From an uncultured Burkholderiaceae bacterium (GTDB lineage Bacteria; Pseudomonadota; Gammaproteobacteria; Burkholderiales; Burkholderiaceae_F), in contig CALGWX010000055.1 of assembly GCA_937936215.1 (NCBI GenBank), positions 1 to 8,900 of the forward strand: DNA of 8,900 bases, read 5' to 3'. Below the pieces are notes generated by a model, which saw nothing but the letters and a program-made list of their open reading frames with translations, ran no database searches and was not told the DNA's origin. How positions within the stretch are numbered: the first letter of the stretch is position 1; each line of letters begins with the position of its first letter. The translations under genes were made by a program, and so were the position numbers. Shown in pieces: positions 1 through 6,038 of the stretch.

Positions 1-1
1 C

Positions 2-913
2 GCGGCGCGGCCGTTCACGGCCGACGTGGCGCTGCTGCGGCCGTGGCTGGCGGTGCCGCGCGCCGAGATCGAGCACTACATCGCGCGGCGCGAACTGGAG
101 TACGTCGAGGACCCGAGCAACAGCGAACCGCGCCTGCTGCGCAGCGCGCTGCGCACGAAGGTGCTGCCGCTGCTGAAGGCGTTGCGGCCCGGATTTCAGC
201 GCGGCGCGGCGCGCTCGATCGAGCTGCTTACGGAGTCGGCGCAGGCGCTGCGCGAACTGGCGGCGATCGATCTCGCCGCCTGCACCGAGGCCGCGCCCGA
301 GGGCATGCTGCGGCTGGACCGGCTGTCGTCGCTGCCGCCGGGGCGGCAGGCGGTGGCGGTGCGCGCCTGGCTGGGTTCTCAGGGCGTGGAGCCGCCGTCG
401 CGGGCGCGTCTGGCGCAGGTGCTGGCGCAGGCGCTCGGTGGCCGCGCCGATGCGCGGATGAAGGTGCGCGTCGGCGACCGCGAGGTGCGCCGGCATCGCG
501 GCCTGCTGCTGCTGTGGAGCGCGCAGGTGGAGCACCCGGGTGAGGTGACCGTGCAGTGGCAGGGGCAGGACGAGATCGCGGTGCCGGCCTGGCGCGGCGT
601 GCTGCGCTTCGAGCGCACGGCCGGCGAGGGGTTCGAGCCGCAATGGCTGGCTGCCGCGCCGCTGCAGCTGCGCGGCCGCACCGGCGGCGAGCGCTTCAAG
701 CCGCACGCGCTGCGGCCGTCGAAGCGGCTGAAGCACCTGTTCCAGGAAGCCGGCGTGCCGGAGTTCGAGCGCGCTCTGCTGCCGCTGGTGTGGCGCGACG
801 GGCGGCTGATCTTCGTCGCCGGCCTCGGCGCCGACGCGCGCCTGGTCGATGCCGACGGCGAGCGCATCCGCCTGACCTGGCATCGCGACGAGGGCCTGAT
901 CGCCGCGCCGTGA
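2..913 (+). CDS. tilS: tRNA(Ile)-lysidine synthase, 3' part (5' end outside window)
   Basis: TilS uses ATP and lysine to convert C34 of the CAU-anticodon tRNA-Ile to lysidine, so that it reads AUA; it acts in the cytoplasm. The reading frame is open from the first bases of the window, so the N-terminal PP-loop with its SGGxDS motif is missing. Seen here: the end of the catalytic domain (LLRPWLAVPRAEIEHYI, then VEDPSNSEPRLLRSALR, the typical D-P-S-N...R...R block), a middle substrate-binding region, and the C-terminal TilS domain (LRGRTGGERFKPHA, SKRLKHLFQEAGVPEFERALLP, then a GLGADARL end). The GTG at 26 is an internal valine, not a start. The gene ends 139 bp before lysC. In Betaproteobacteria tilS commonly sits beside lysC, which agrees with the next genes. 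Identification is firm; only the N-terminal length is unknown. Confidence 0.95.
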   Translation, partial: AARPFTADVALLRPWLAVPRAEIEHYIARRELEYVEDPSNSEPRLLRSALRTKVLPLLKALRPGFQRGAARSIELLTESAQALRELAAIDLAACTEAAPEGMLRLDRLSSLPPGRQAVAVRAWLGSQGVEPPSRARLAQVLAQALGGRADARMKVRVGDREVRRHRGLLLLWSAQVEHPGEVTVQWQGQDEIAVPAWRGVLRFERTAGEGFEPQWLAAAPLQLRGRTGGERFKPHALRPSKRLKHLFQEAGVPEFERALLPLVWRDGRLIFVAGLGADARLVDADGERIRLTWHRDEGLIAAP

Positions 914-1000
914 CGCGCACTCAGGCTGGCCACGCGTTCGGCACGGAGTGGAAGCGACGCACGCTCGGCCCTGGGCGCGAGGGCCAGCAGGCCGCCTCCC

Positions 1001-1006
1001 TATAAT
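1001..1006 (+). promoter_or_regulatory. Candidate -10 box (TATAAT) of the lysC promoter
   Basis: A perfect TATAAT lies in the tilS-lysC gap, in otherwise very GC-rich DNA, 46 bp before the lysC ATG. A transcript starting about 7 bp downstream would have a leader of roughly 40 nt that begins near a short T run (1014-1019). No good -35 hexamer is visible 16-18 bp upstream (the bases near 978-983 are GC-rich), so this is a sigma-70 candidate on the -10 alone. Confidence 0.45.
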
Positions 1007-1052
1007 CCGCGCGTTTTTTCACGAATCACCGCGCAGGGGGCGGCGGCCGTTC

Positions 1053-2309
1053 ATGGCACTGATCGTTCACAAATACGGCGGCACGTCGGTCGGCAACGTC
1101 GAGCGGATCAAGAACGTCGCCCGCCGGCTGGCCAAGTGGCACCGCGCCGGGCACCAGCTGGTGGTGGTGGTCTCGGCGATGAGCGGTGAGACCAACCGCC
1201 TGATCGCGCTGGCCAAGGAAATCCAGGCCAGCCCCGACCCGCGCGAGCTCGACGTCGTGGCCTCCACCGGCGAGCAGGTGACGATCGGCCTGCTGGCGAT
1301 GGCGCTGAAGGAACTGGGCCTGAAGGCCAAGAGCTACACCGGCTGGCAGGTGCACGTGCTGACGGACAGCGCGTTCACCAAGGCCCGCATCATCGAGATT
1401 GACGAGAAGAAGATCCGCGCCGACCTGGCCGAGGGGACGATCGTCGTGGTGGCGGGCTTCCAGGGCGCCGACGAGTTCGGCAACGTCACCACGCTCGGCC
1501 GCGGCGGCTCGGACACCTCGGCGGTCGCGCTCGCGGCGGCACTGAAGGCCGACGAGTGCCTGATCTACACCGACGTCGACGGCGTCTACACCACCGACCC
1601 GCGCATCGTTCCCGAGGCGCGGCGGCTTTCGACCATCACTTTCGAGGAGATGCTGGAGATGGCCAGCCTCGGCTCGAAGGTGCTGCAGATCCGCTCGGTG
1701 GAGTTCGCCGGCAAGTACAAGGTCAAGCTGCGCGTGCTGTCCAGCCTGACGGACGCCGACATGCCGCTGGAGGAAGAGGCCCGCTCCGGCACCCTGATCA
1801 CGTACGAGGAAGACAAGCTCATGGAAAAGGCCGTCATCTCCGGCATCGCCTTCACGCGCGACGAGGCCAAGATCACGCTGACCCGCGTGCCCGACCGCCC
1901 CGGCATCGCCTACCAGATCCTCGGCGCGATCGCGGACGCCAACATCGACGTCGACATGATCGTGCAGAACATCAGCGTCGACGGGATGACGGACTTCTCC
2001 TTCACCGTCCAGCGCAGCGAGTACGCCAAGGCGATGGAGGTGCTGAACACCAAGGTCAAGGACCACATCGGCGCCGAGCGGATCATCGGCGACCCGAAGA
2101 TCTGCAAGGTCTCGGTGGTCGGCATCGGCATGCGCTCGCACGTGGGCATCGCCAGCCAGATGTTCCGGGCGCTGGCCGAGGAGGGCATCAACATCCAGAT
2201 GATCACCACCAGCGAGATCAAGATCTCGGTCGTGATCGACGACAAGTACCTCGAGCTCGCCGTGCGCGTGCTGCACAAGGCCTTCGGGCTGGATCAGGCG
2301 CCCGCCTGA
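1053..2309 (+). CDS. lysC: Aspartate kinase (monofunctional, two ACT domains)
   Basis: Phosphorylates L-aspartate with ATP to 4-phospho-aspartate, the first step to lysine, threonine, methionine and diaminopimelate; cytoplasmic. The product is 418 residues, usual for this subfamily. The kinase domain (about 1-245) opens with KYGGTSVG (Lys7), has VVVVSAMSGETNRL, the GRGGSDTSAVALAAAL block and YTDVDGVYTTDPR. Two ACT domains follow (about 265-410), with VPDRPGIAYQILGAIADANI and GIGMRSHVGIASQMFRALAE, where lysine and threonine feedback normally acts in this class. The open frame extends upstream to 948, but the ATG at 1053 places the conserved Lys-Tyr-Gly-Gly next to the N-terminus as in homologues and follows a purine-rich stretch (1035-1042). 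It lies between tilS and tRNA-Ser. A possible internal start at 1821 is listed separately. Confidence 0.97.
   Translation: MALIVHKYGGTSVGNVERIKNVARRLAKWHRAGHQLVVVVSAMSGETNRLIALAKEIQASPDPRELDVVASTGEQVTIGLLAMALKELGLKAKSYTGWQVHVLTDSAFTKARIIEIDEKKIRADLAEGTIVVVAGFQGADEFGNVTTLGRGGSDTSAVALAAALKADECLIYTDVDGVYTTDPRIVPEARRLSTITFEEMLEMASLGSKVLQIRSVEFAGKYKVKLRVLSSLTDADMPLEEEARSGTLITYEEDKLMEKAVISGIAFTRDEAKITLTRVPDRPGIAYQILGAIADANIDVDMIVQNISVDGMTDFSFTVQRSEYAKAMEVLNTKVKDHIGAERIIGDPKICKVSVVGIGMRSHVGIASQMFRALAEEGINIQMITTSEIKISVVIDDKYLELAVRVLHKAFGLDQAPA
1806..1823 (+). promoter_or_regulatory. Possible internal ribosome binding site and ATG in lysC (regulatory beta subunit)
   Basis: Inside lysC, GAGGAAG (1806-1812) stands 8 nt before an in-frame ATG at 1821 (Met257 of the kinase). 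Initiation here would give a 162-residue protein made only of the two ACT domains. Bacillus subtilis and Corynebacterium glutamicum aspartokinases are known to be alpha2beta2 enzymes whose beta subunit arises from just such an in-frame start, of about this length. Whether it is used here is inference; the GAGGAAG also encodes conserved Glu-Glu residues, so it could be coincidental. Confidence 0.35.
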
Positions 2310-2364
2310 GGCGGGGCCGCGGGCGGGGCGGGGTAAACTGCGGCCGCTCGTGGCGAAGGAATCC

Positions 2365-2458
2365 GGAGACGTGGCCGAGAGGTCGAAGGCACTCCCCTGC
2401 TAAGGGAGCATACGCGCTAAAACGCGTATCGACGGTTCGAATCCGTCCGTCTCCGCCA
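2365..2458 (+). tRNA. tRNA-Ser, anticodon GCT (reads AGC/AGU)
   Basis: All arms can be folded by eye: acceptor GGAGACG (2365-2371) with CGTCTCC (2448-2454); D stem GCC/GGC (2374-2376 with 2388-2390); anticodon stem CTCCC/GGGAG (2392-2396 with 2404-2408) closing the loop CTGCTAA, anticodon GCT at 2399-2401; long class II variable arm TACGCG/CGCGTA (2411-2416 with 2423-2428); T stem GACGG/CCGTC (2431-2435 with 2443-2447) around TTCGAAT. Discriminator G2455 is followed by an encoded CCA (2456-2458). It starts 55 bp after lysC, and accessory genes begin just downstream, so its 3' end could be an integration site. Confidence 0.98.
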
Positions 2459-2702
2459 CCACTACCCGATGCGGCGGCAACCGCGGCGCTTGTCGCGAGG
2501 CGCCGGGGCTGCGCAGTCTCAGGTTCTCCGATTTCAGGTCGAGCCGCGGGCAGTTCGCCGGCTCACCCCACTGAAACGCGCGGCCCCGCCGCCGCGCCTG
2601 AAGGCCCACGCCCACGTTCGCGTGCTCCCCCGATTCCCCGCCTTGGGGTAGCGTCGCGGCTCTGCGGTCGCCGTTGCCCGCATCGACCACCGGAGCTCGA
2701 CC
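2459..2702. other. Gap between tRNA-Ser and the accessory operon; no gene seen
   Basis: There are 244 bp of GC-rich sequence without a convincing gene. A 6-bp inverted repeat CGGCGC (2484-2489) / GCGCCG (2500-2505) around a 10-nt loop could be a weak tRNA terminator, but no T run follows. No integrase, clear promoter or copy of the tRNA 3' end was found. The ribosome binding site for the next gene is GGAG at 2692-2695. Confidence 0.6.
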
Positions 2703-3317
2703 ATGCCGACGCAGGGCTTTGTCGCCGCGCTTCCTTTCGTGTTGCGCTGGGAGGGTGGTTTCATCGACCACCCCGCCGACCCGGGCGGCCGCACCAACAA
2801 GGGCGTCACCCAGTGCACCTACGACCAGTGGCGCCTGCGGCAGGGCCTGGCGCCGCGTGACGTCAAGCTGATCGAGGACGCTGAGGTCGAGCGGATCTAC
2901 GAATCCGGCTACTGGTTTCCGCCCCGCTGCGACCTGCTGGCGCGAAGCCTCGACCTCGTGCAGTTCGACACCGCGGTAAACATGGGCCCGGGGCGTGCGG
3001 TGCGGATGCTGCAGGCGGCGGTCGGCGCCGGGGTCGACGGCGACTTCGGCCCGGAGACGCAGCGCAGGGTGGCCGCCAGCGACGTCGGTGCCACGATCGT
3101 CAATTACTGCAGCGCGCGCGAGGCGTACTACCGCGGCCTGGTGCAACGTCGGCCGGAACTCGGCGTGTTTCTCAAAGGTTGGCTGAACCGCCTGAACGCG
3201 CTGCGGCGCGAGGTCGGCCTGCCCGGCTACGAGTCGGCGCGCGACCTGGACCTCGGCGAGGCCGGCTACGTCGCCCGCATCCCCGACGTCGGCATCGCCC
3301 CGAGCTACGACTTCTGA
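2703..3317 (+). CDS. GH108-family N-acetylmuramidase (endolysin-like) with peptidoglycan-binding domain
   Basis: Predicted to cut the MurNAc-GlcNAc bond of peptidoglycan. The 204-residue product has the family signature near the N-terminus: LRWEGGF then DPGGRTNKGVT, where Glu17 of the E-G-G motif is the expected catalytic acid. Residues from about 90 to 180 (VQFDTAVNMGPGRAVRMLQ, VDGDFGPETQRRV) match the peptidoglycan-binding domain (PG_binding_3 type) usually fused to GH108 enzymes of phages and of secretion-activator (ZliS-like) proteins. No signal peptide or membrane segment is visible, so export would need a holin or another route, and no holin gene is seen nearby. The ATG at 2703 has GGAG 7 nt upstream. 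The hydrolase gene follows after 21 bp, suggesting co-transcription. It may be a phage remnant or a domesticated effector; the enzyme family is well supported, the role is not. Confidence 0.88.
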   Translation: MPTQGFVAALPFVLRWEGGFIDHPADPGGRTNKGVTQCTYDQWRLRQGLAPRDVKLIEDAEVERIYESGYWFPPRCDLLARSLDLVQFDTAVNMGPGRAVRMLQAAVGAGVDGDFGPETQRRVAASDVGATIVNYCSAREAYYRGLVQRRPELGVFLKGWLNRLNALRREVGLPGYESARDLDLGEAGYVARIPDVGIAPSYDF

Positions 3318-3326
3318 CCCCGCCGC

Positions 3327-3332
3327 GGGAGG
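3327..3332 (+). promoter_or_regulatory. Strong ribosome binding site (GGGAGG) of the alpha/beta-hydrolase gene
   Basis: GGGAGG lies 6 nt before the ATG at 3339, inside the 21-bp gap after the muramidase stop. It fixes the start of the hydrolase and supports translation from a shared transcript. Confidence 0.75.
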
Positions 3333-3338
3333 CTCCCC

Positions 3339-4274
3339 ATGGCGCATGTGACCTTCATCCACGGCATCGCCAACAAGCCGCCGGAGGCGGACCTGCTGCG
3401 CATCTGGCGCGAGGCGCTGGCCAACGCCGCCGACCCGCTGCCGCTCGGCGACTACGGCGTGACCAGTTCGCTCGTCTACTGGGCCGACCTGCTGTACGAA
3501 AAGCCCGATCCCGACATCGCCGCGCACGAAGGGGTGCTGGAGAACACGCCCGCGGCAGTCGACGGCGGCGGCAACGCGGCGCCGCCGGTGCCGCGCAACG
3601 AGCGCGAGCAGGCCTTCCTCGACGCCCTGCGCGGCCACCTCACCGCCCTGAGCGACGCCGAGATCGACGCTGGGGCGCCGCCGGTGCCGGCCAACCCGCA
3701 GGGGGCGCTGGAGCGCGTGCCGCTGCCGTGGGCCCTCAAGAAGCCGATCATGAACGCGCTGCTGCGCGACGTGCATCACTACCTGTTTGACGTCGAGTTC
3801 GCGCCGCCGGGCAAGACGCCGGTGCGCATCCAGCAGACGATCCGCCGCCGCTTCGTCGAGAAACTCGCCGCCCCAACGGTCACCCGGCCGCATATCGTGG
3901 TGTCGCACAGCATGGGCACGGTGATCGCGTACGACTGCCTCAAGCGCGTGCCCGCTTGCCCGTTGGTCGATGGCCTGATCACCCTGGGCAGCCCGCTCGG
4001 GCTGGACGAGATCCAGGACCAGTTGCAGCCGGAGTGGAGCCGCGACAACGGCTTTCCGCGCGAGCGCGTGGCCGATGGCTGGACCAACGTGTTCGATCGC
4101 CTCGACCCCGTGTGCGGCTTCGACCCCGAGTTTGCCAACGACTACCGCGAGCGCGGCGCCGAGGTCGTGCGCGACATCGCGGTGAGCAACGACGGCGCCT
4201 GGCGCCACTCGGTCACCAAGTACCTGCGCCAGGCCGCGGTCACCGGTGCGCTGCGGCGCATGCTCGTCCTGTAG
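3339..4274 (+). CDS. Alpha/beta-hydrolase (lipase/esterase-like), substrate unknown
   Basis: The 311-residue protein has the layout of an alpha/beta-hydrolase: an early strand with HGI (His8-Gly9-Ile10, oxyanion-hole type), the nucleophile elbow IVVSHSMGTVIAYD with Ser191, an acid candidate Asp256 in NVFDRLDPV, and His290 in GAWRHSV. The sequence after the nucleophile, ITLGSPLGLDEIQDQL, is typical of lipase-like members that act on acyl esters, but the substrate cannot be read from sequence. A long insert between the first strand and the nucleophile (about 60-165) would form a cap. No signal peptide or membrane segment is visible, so a cytoplasmic enzyme is likely. It lies 21 bp after the muramidase gene and 5 bp before the protease gene. 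Related hydrolases beside trypsin-like and NTPase genes in bacterial conflict loci make an effector role possible (inference). An ordinary metabolic esterase is the alternative. Confidence 0.82.
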   Translation: MAHVTFIHGIANKPPEADLLRIWREALANAADPLPLGDYGVTSSLVYWADLLYEKPDPDIAAHEGVLENTPAAVDGGGNAAPPVPRNEREQAFLDALRGHLTALSDAEIDAGAPPVPANPQGALERVPLPWALKKPIMNALLRDVHHYLFDVEFAPPGKTPVRIQQTIRRRFVEKLAAPTVTRPHIVVSHSMGTVIAYDCLKRVPACPLVDGLITLGSPLGLDEIQDQLQPEWSRDNGFPRERVADGWTNVFDRLDPVCGFDPEFANDYRERGAEVVRDIAVSNDGAWRHSVTKYLRQAAVTGALRRMLVL

Positions 4275-4279
4275 CGCTG

Positions 4280-5899
4280 ATGACGCAGGCCGAGGGCGTC
4301 GACGCCGTCCGCGAGCGGGCACAGCAGACGCTGCAAGCGCTGCGCGGCCTTGGCAGCGAAGCCGAGATCGCCGCCGCTAAGGCGCTCGTCCTGCAACTGC
4401 GCAACCAGCGCGACTACGCGCTGATGGCGGAGTTGGCGGAGGCGGTGGCCCGCCGCGATCCCGACAGCGCCACCAACCGCCGCCTGCACGCCCAGTGCCT
4501 GATCGAAACTGGCCAGGTCACGCCGGCGATCGAGCTGCTGCGTTCGCTCACGCGGCGGCTGCCGAAGGCGCACCCGGAGTACGCCGAGGCCACCGGCCTG
4601 CTCGGGCGCGCGCACAAACAGATCTTCTTCGACGCCGGCGACAAGGCGAGCGCGAGCGCGCGCGAGGCGCTCAAGCGCGCCATCGAGGCCTATCGCGGCC
4701 CGTACGAGCGCGACCCGGCCGCCCACACCTGGCACGGCGTCAACCTGGTGGCGCTGCTAACGCGGGCGCGGATGCTCGGCATGCGCGTGGCGCCGGACCT
4801 CGATCCGCAGGCGATCGCCGCCCGGGTGGTCGCGGCGCTGCAGGCCATGCCGGAGGACAAGCGCGACGGCTGGTTCCTGCCGATGCTGGCCGAGGCCTCG
4901 CTCGGCCTGCGCGACTGGACCGTGATCGACGAGAACGTCCGCCGCTACGTCGCGTCGCCCAACGCCAAGGCGTTCCATATCGCGAGCACCCTGCGCCAGT
5001 TCACGCAGGTGTGGGACCTGGAGAACCGCGACGACCGCGGCCGCGCGCTGGTGGACCTGCTGCGGGCGCGGCTGCTGCGGTTGGAGCAGGGCGAGGTGCG
5101 GCTGTCTGCCGAGGAGCTGCAGCGCCTCCGCGCCCAGACGGCCACCGAGGCGGGCCGCCCGGAGGCCATCCTCGGAACCTACGGCGCGCAGACCTACCAG
5201 TGGTGGCGCACCGGCATCGAGCGCGCCGCCTCGGTCGCCGCCATCAAGCGCCGGCTCGGTAACCGGACGGGCACCGGCTTCCTCGTGCGCGCCGGCGACC
5301 TGGGCCGCGAGCCGGCCGAGGAACTGCTGCTGCTGACCAACTTCCACGTCGTCAACAAAACCGGCGTTCACAATGGCCTGCGGCCGGAAGAGGCCGAGGT
5401 GGTGTTCGAGGCGGTCGACGCCGGCCGCGCCTATGGCGTGGCACAGATCGTGTGGAGCTCGCCGGTCGACCGGCACGACGCCGCGCTGTTGCGGCTGGAC
5501 GGCCCGATCGCCGGCATCGAGCCGCTGCCGATCGCAGCGGCGCTGCCCGCCGTCGAAGAGGGCGCGCAGGTGTACCTGATTGGCCATCCGGGTGGCCGCG
5601 ATCTCGCCTTCTCGTTCCAGGACAACGAGCTGCTCGACCACGAGGGGCCGCCGCTGGGCAAGCCGCAGATCCCCGGCGTGGTGCGGCTGCACTACCGCGC
5701 GCCCACCGAGGGCGGCAGTTCCGGCAGCCCGGTGTTCAATGCCCGGCTGTGGCAGGTGATCGGCCTGCACCACCTGGGCGGCAAGCTCGGCGTGCGCAGG
5801 CTCAACGGCAAGGAGGGCACGTACGGTGCCAACGAGGGCATTGCGCTGCACTCCATCGTCGCGGCGATAAAGACGAGCCGCGCTTCCACGGACGGCTGA
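4280..5899 (+). CDS. TRAFs-binding-like (DUF4071/TPR) region fused to trypsin-like serine protease
   Basis: A 539-residue protein in two parts. Residues 1-300 are helical, with TPR-like pairs (about 30-95) and then a block resembling the TRAFs-binding region of eukaryotic ASK1/MAP3K5 and its bacterial relatives: ATGLLGRAHKQIFFD, LKRAIEAYRGPYERDP and HGVNLVALL, matching the family pattern G-R-x-x-K ... A-I-x-x-Y ... G-x-N-x-x-x-L-L. Residues about 325-535 form a trypsin-like protease with all three catalytic residues: His356 in LLTNFHVV, Asp400 in RHDAALLRL and Ser481 in GGSSGSPVF. No signal peptide is visible, so this looks like a cytoplasmic protease with a protein-interaction sensor or scaffold region. 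The open frame runs far upstream, but the ATG at 4280, 5 bp after the hydrolase stop, is the natural start and implies translational coupling; no clear Shine-Dalgarno is seen. The family assignment of the helical part is from recalled motif patterns and is less certain than the protease. Confidence 0.85.
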   Translation: MTQAEGVDAVRERAQQTLQALRGLGSEAEIAAAKALVLQLRNQRDYALMAELAEAVARRDPDSATNRRLHAQCLIETGQVTPAIELLRSLTRRLPKAHPEYAEATGLLGRAHKQIFFDAGDKASASAREALKRAIEAYRGPYERDPAAHTWHGVNLVALLTRARMLGMRVAPDLDPQAIAARVVAALQAMPEDKRDGWFLPMLAEASLGLRDWTVIDENVRRYVASPNAKAFHIASTLRQFTQVWDLENRDDRGRALVDLLRARLLRLEQGEVRLSAEELQRLRAQTATEAGRPEAILGTYGAQTYQWWRTGIERAASVAAIKRRLGNRTGTGFLVRAGDLGREPAEELLLLTNFHVVNKTGVHNGLRPEEAEVVFEAVDAGRAYGVAQIVWSSPVDRHDAALLRLDGPIAGIEPLPIAAALPAVEEGAQVYLIGHPGGRDLAFSFQDNELLDHEGPPLGKPQIPGVVRLHYRAPTEGGSSGSPVFNARLWQVIGLHHLGGKLGVRRLNGKEGTYGANEGIALHSIVAAIKTSRASTDG

Positions 5900-6038
5900 C
5901 GCCCTGGAAGTCGGCGACCCCGACATCTGCTCTCGCGCCGGGCTCCTTGCGGTTTACGGTGACGCCGCCTCGCTGGCTCGATCACAACTCCAGGCGGCCG
6001 AGTCGCCACTTCGTTGCGTTCGCTGTCAGGGGCGAGGC
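5900..6038. other. Gap between convergent genes; no clear terminator
   Basis: These 139 bp lie between the stop codons of the plus- and minus-strand blocks. There is a perfect 7-bp inverted repeat, GCCGCCT (5964-5970) and AGGCGGC (5992-5998), but its 21-nt loop and lack of a T run make it a poor intrinsic terminator. Nothing else is recognisable. Confidence 0.5.

Noticed and set aside
1026..2276. Long minus-strand open frame (416 codons) across lysC
   Set aside because: It is antisense to the clearly identified aspartokinase and is rich in His, Asp and Arg, as expected of a shadow frame in GC-rich DNA.
2484..2505. Hairpin after tRNA-Ser as an intrinsic terminator
   Set aside because: The 6-bp stem has a 10-nt loop and no following T run; noted only as a weak possibility in the gap entry.
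2400..4322. Minus-strand open frame of 640 codons opposite tRNA-Ser, muramidase and hydrolase genes
   Set aside because: It crosses the tRNA and two well-supported genes and has Arg/His/Val-rich low-complexity composition with no recognisable motif; a high-GC shadow.
4757..5926. Minus-strand open frame of 389 codons opposite the protease gene
   Set aside because: The plus strand carries an intact trypsin triad and coherent domains; the antisense product has no motif and biased composition.
5964..5998. 7-bp inverted repeat as a bidirectional terminator
   Set aside because: The loop is 21 nt and no T run follows on either strand.
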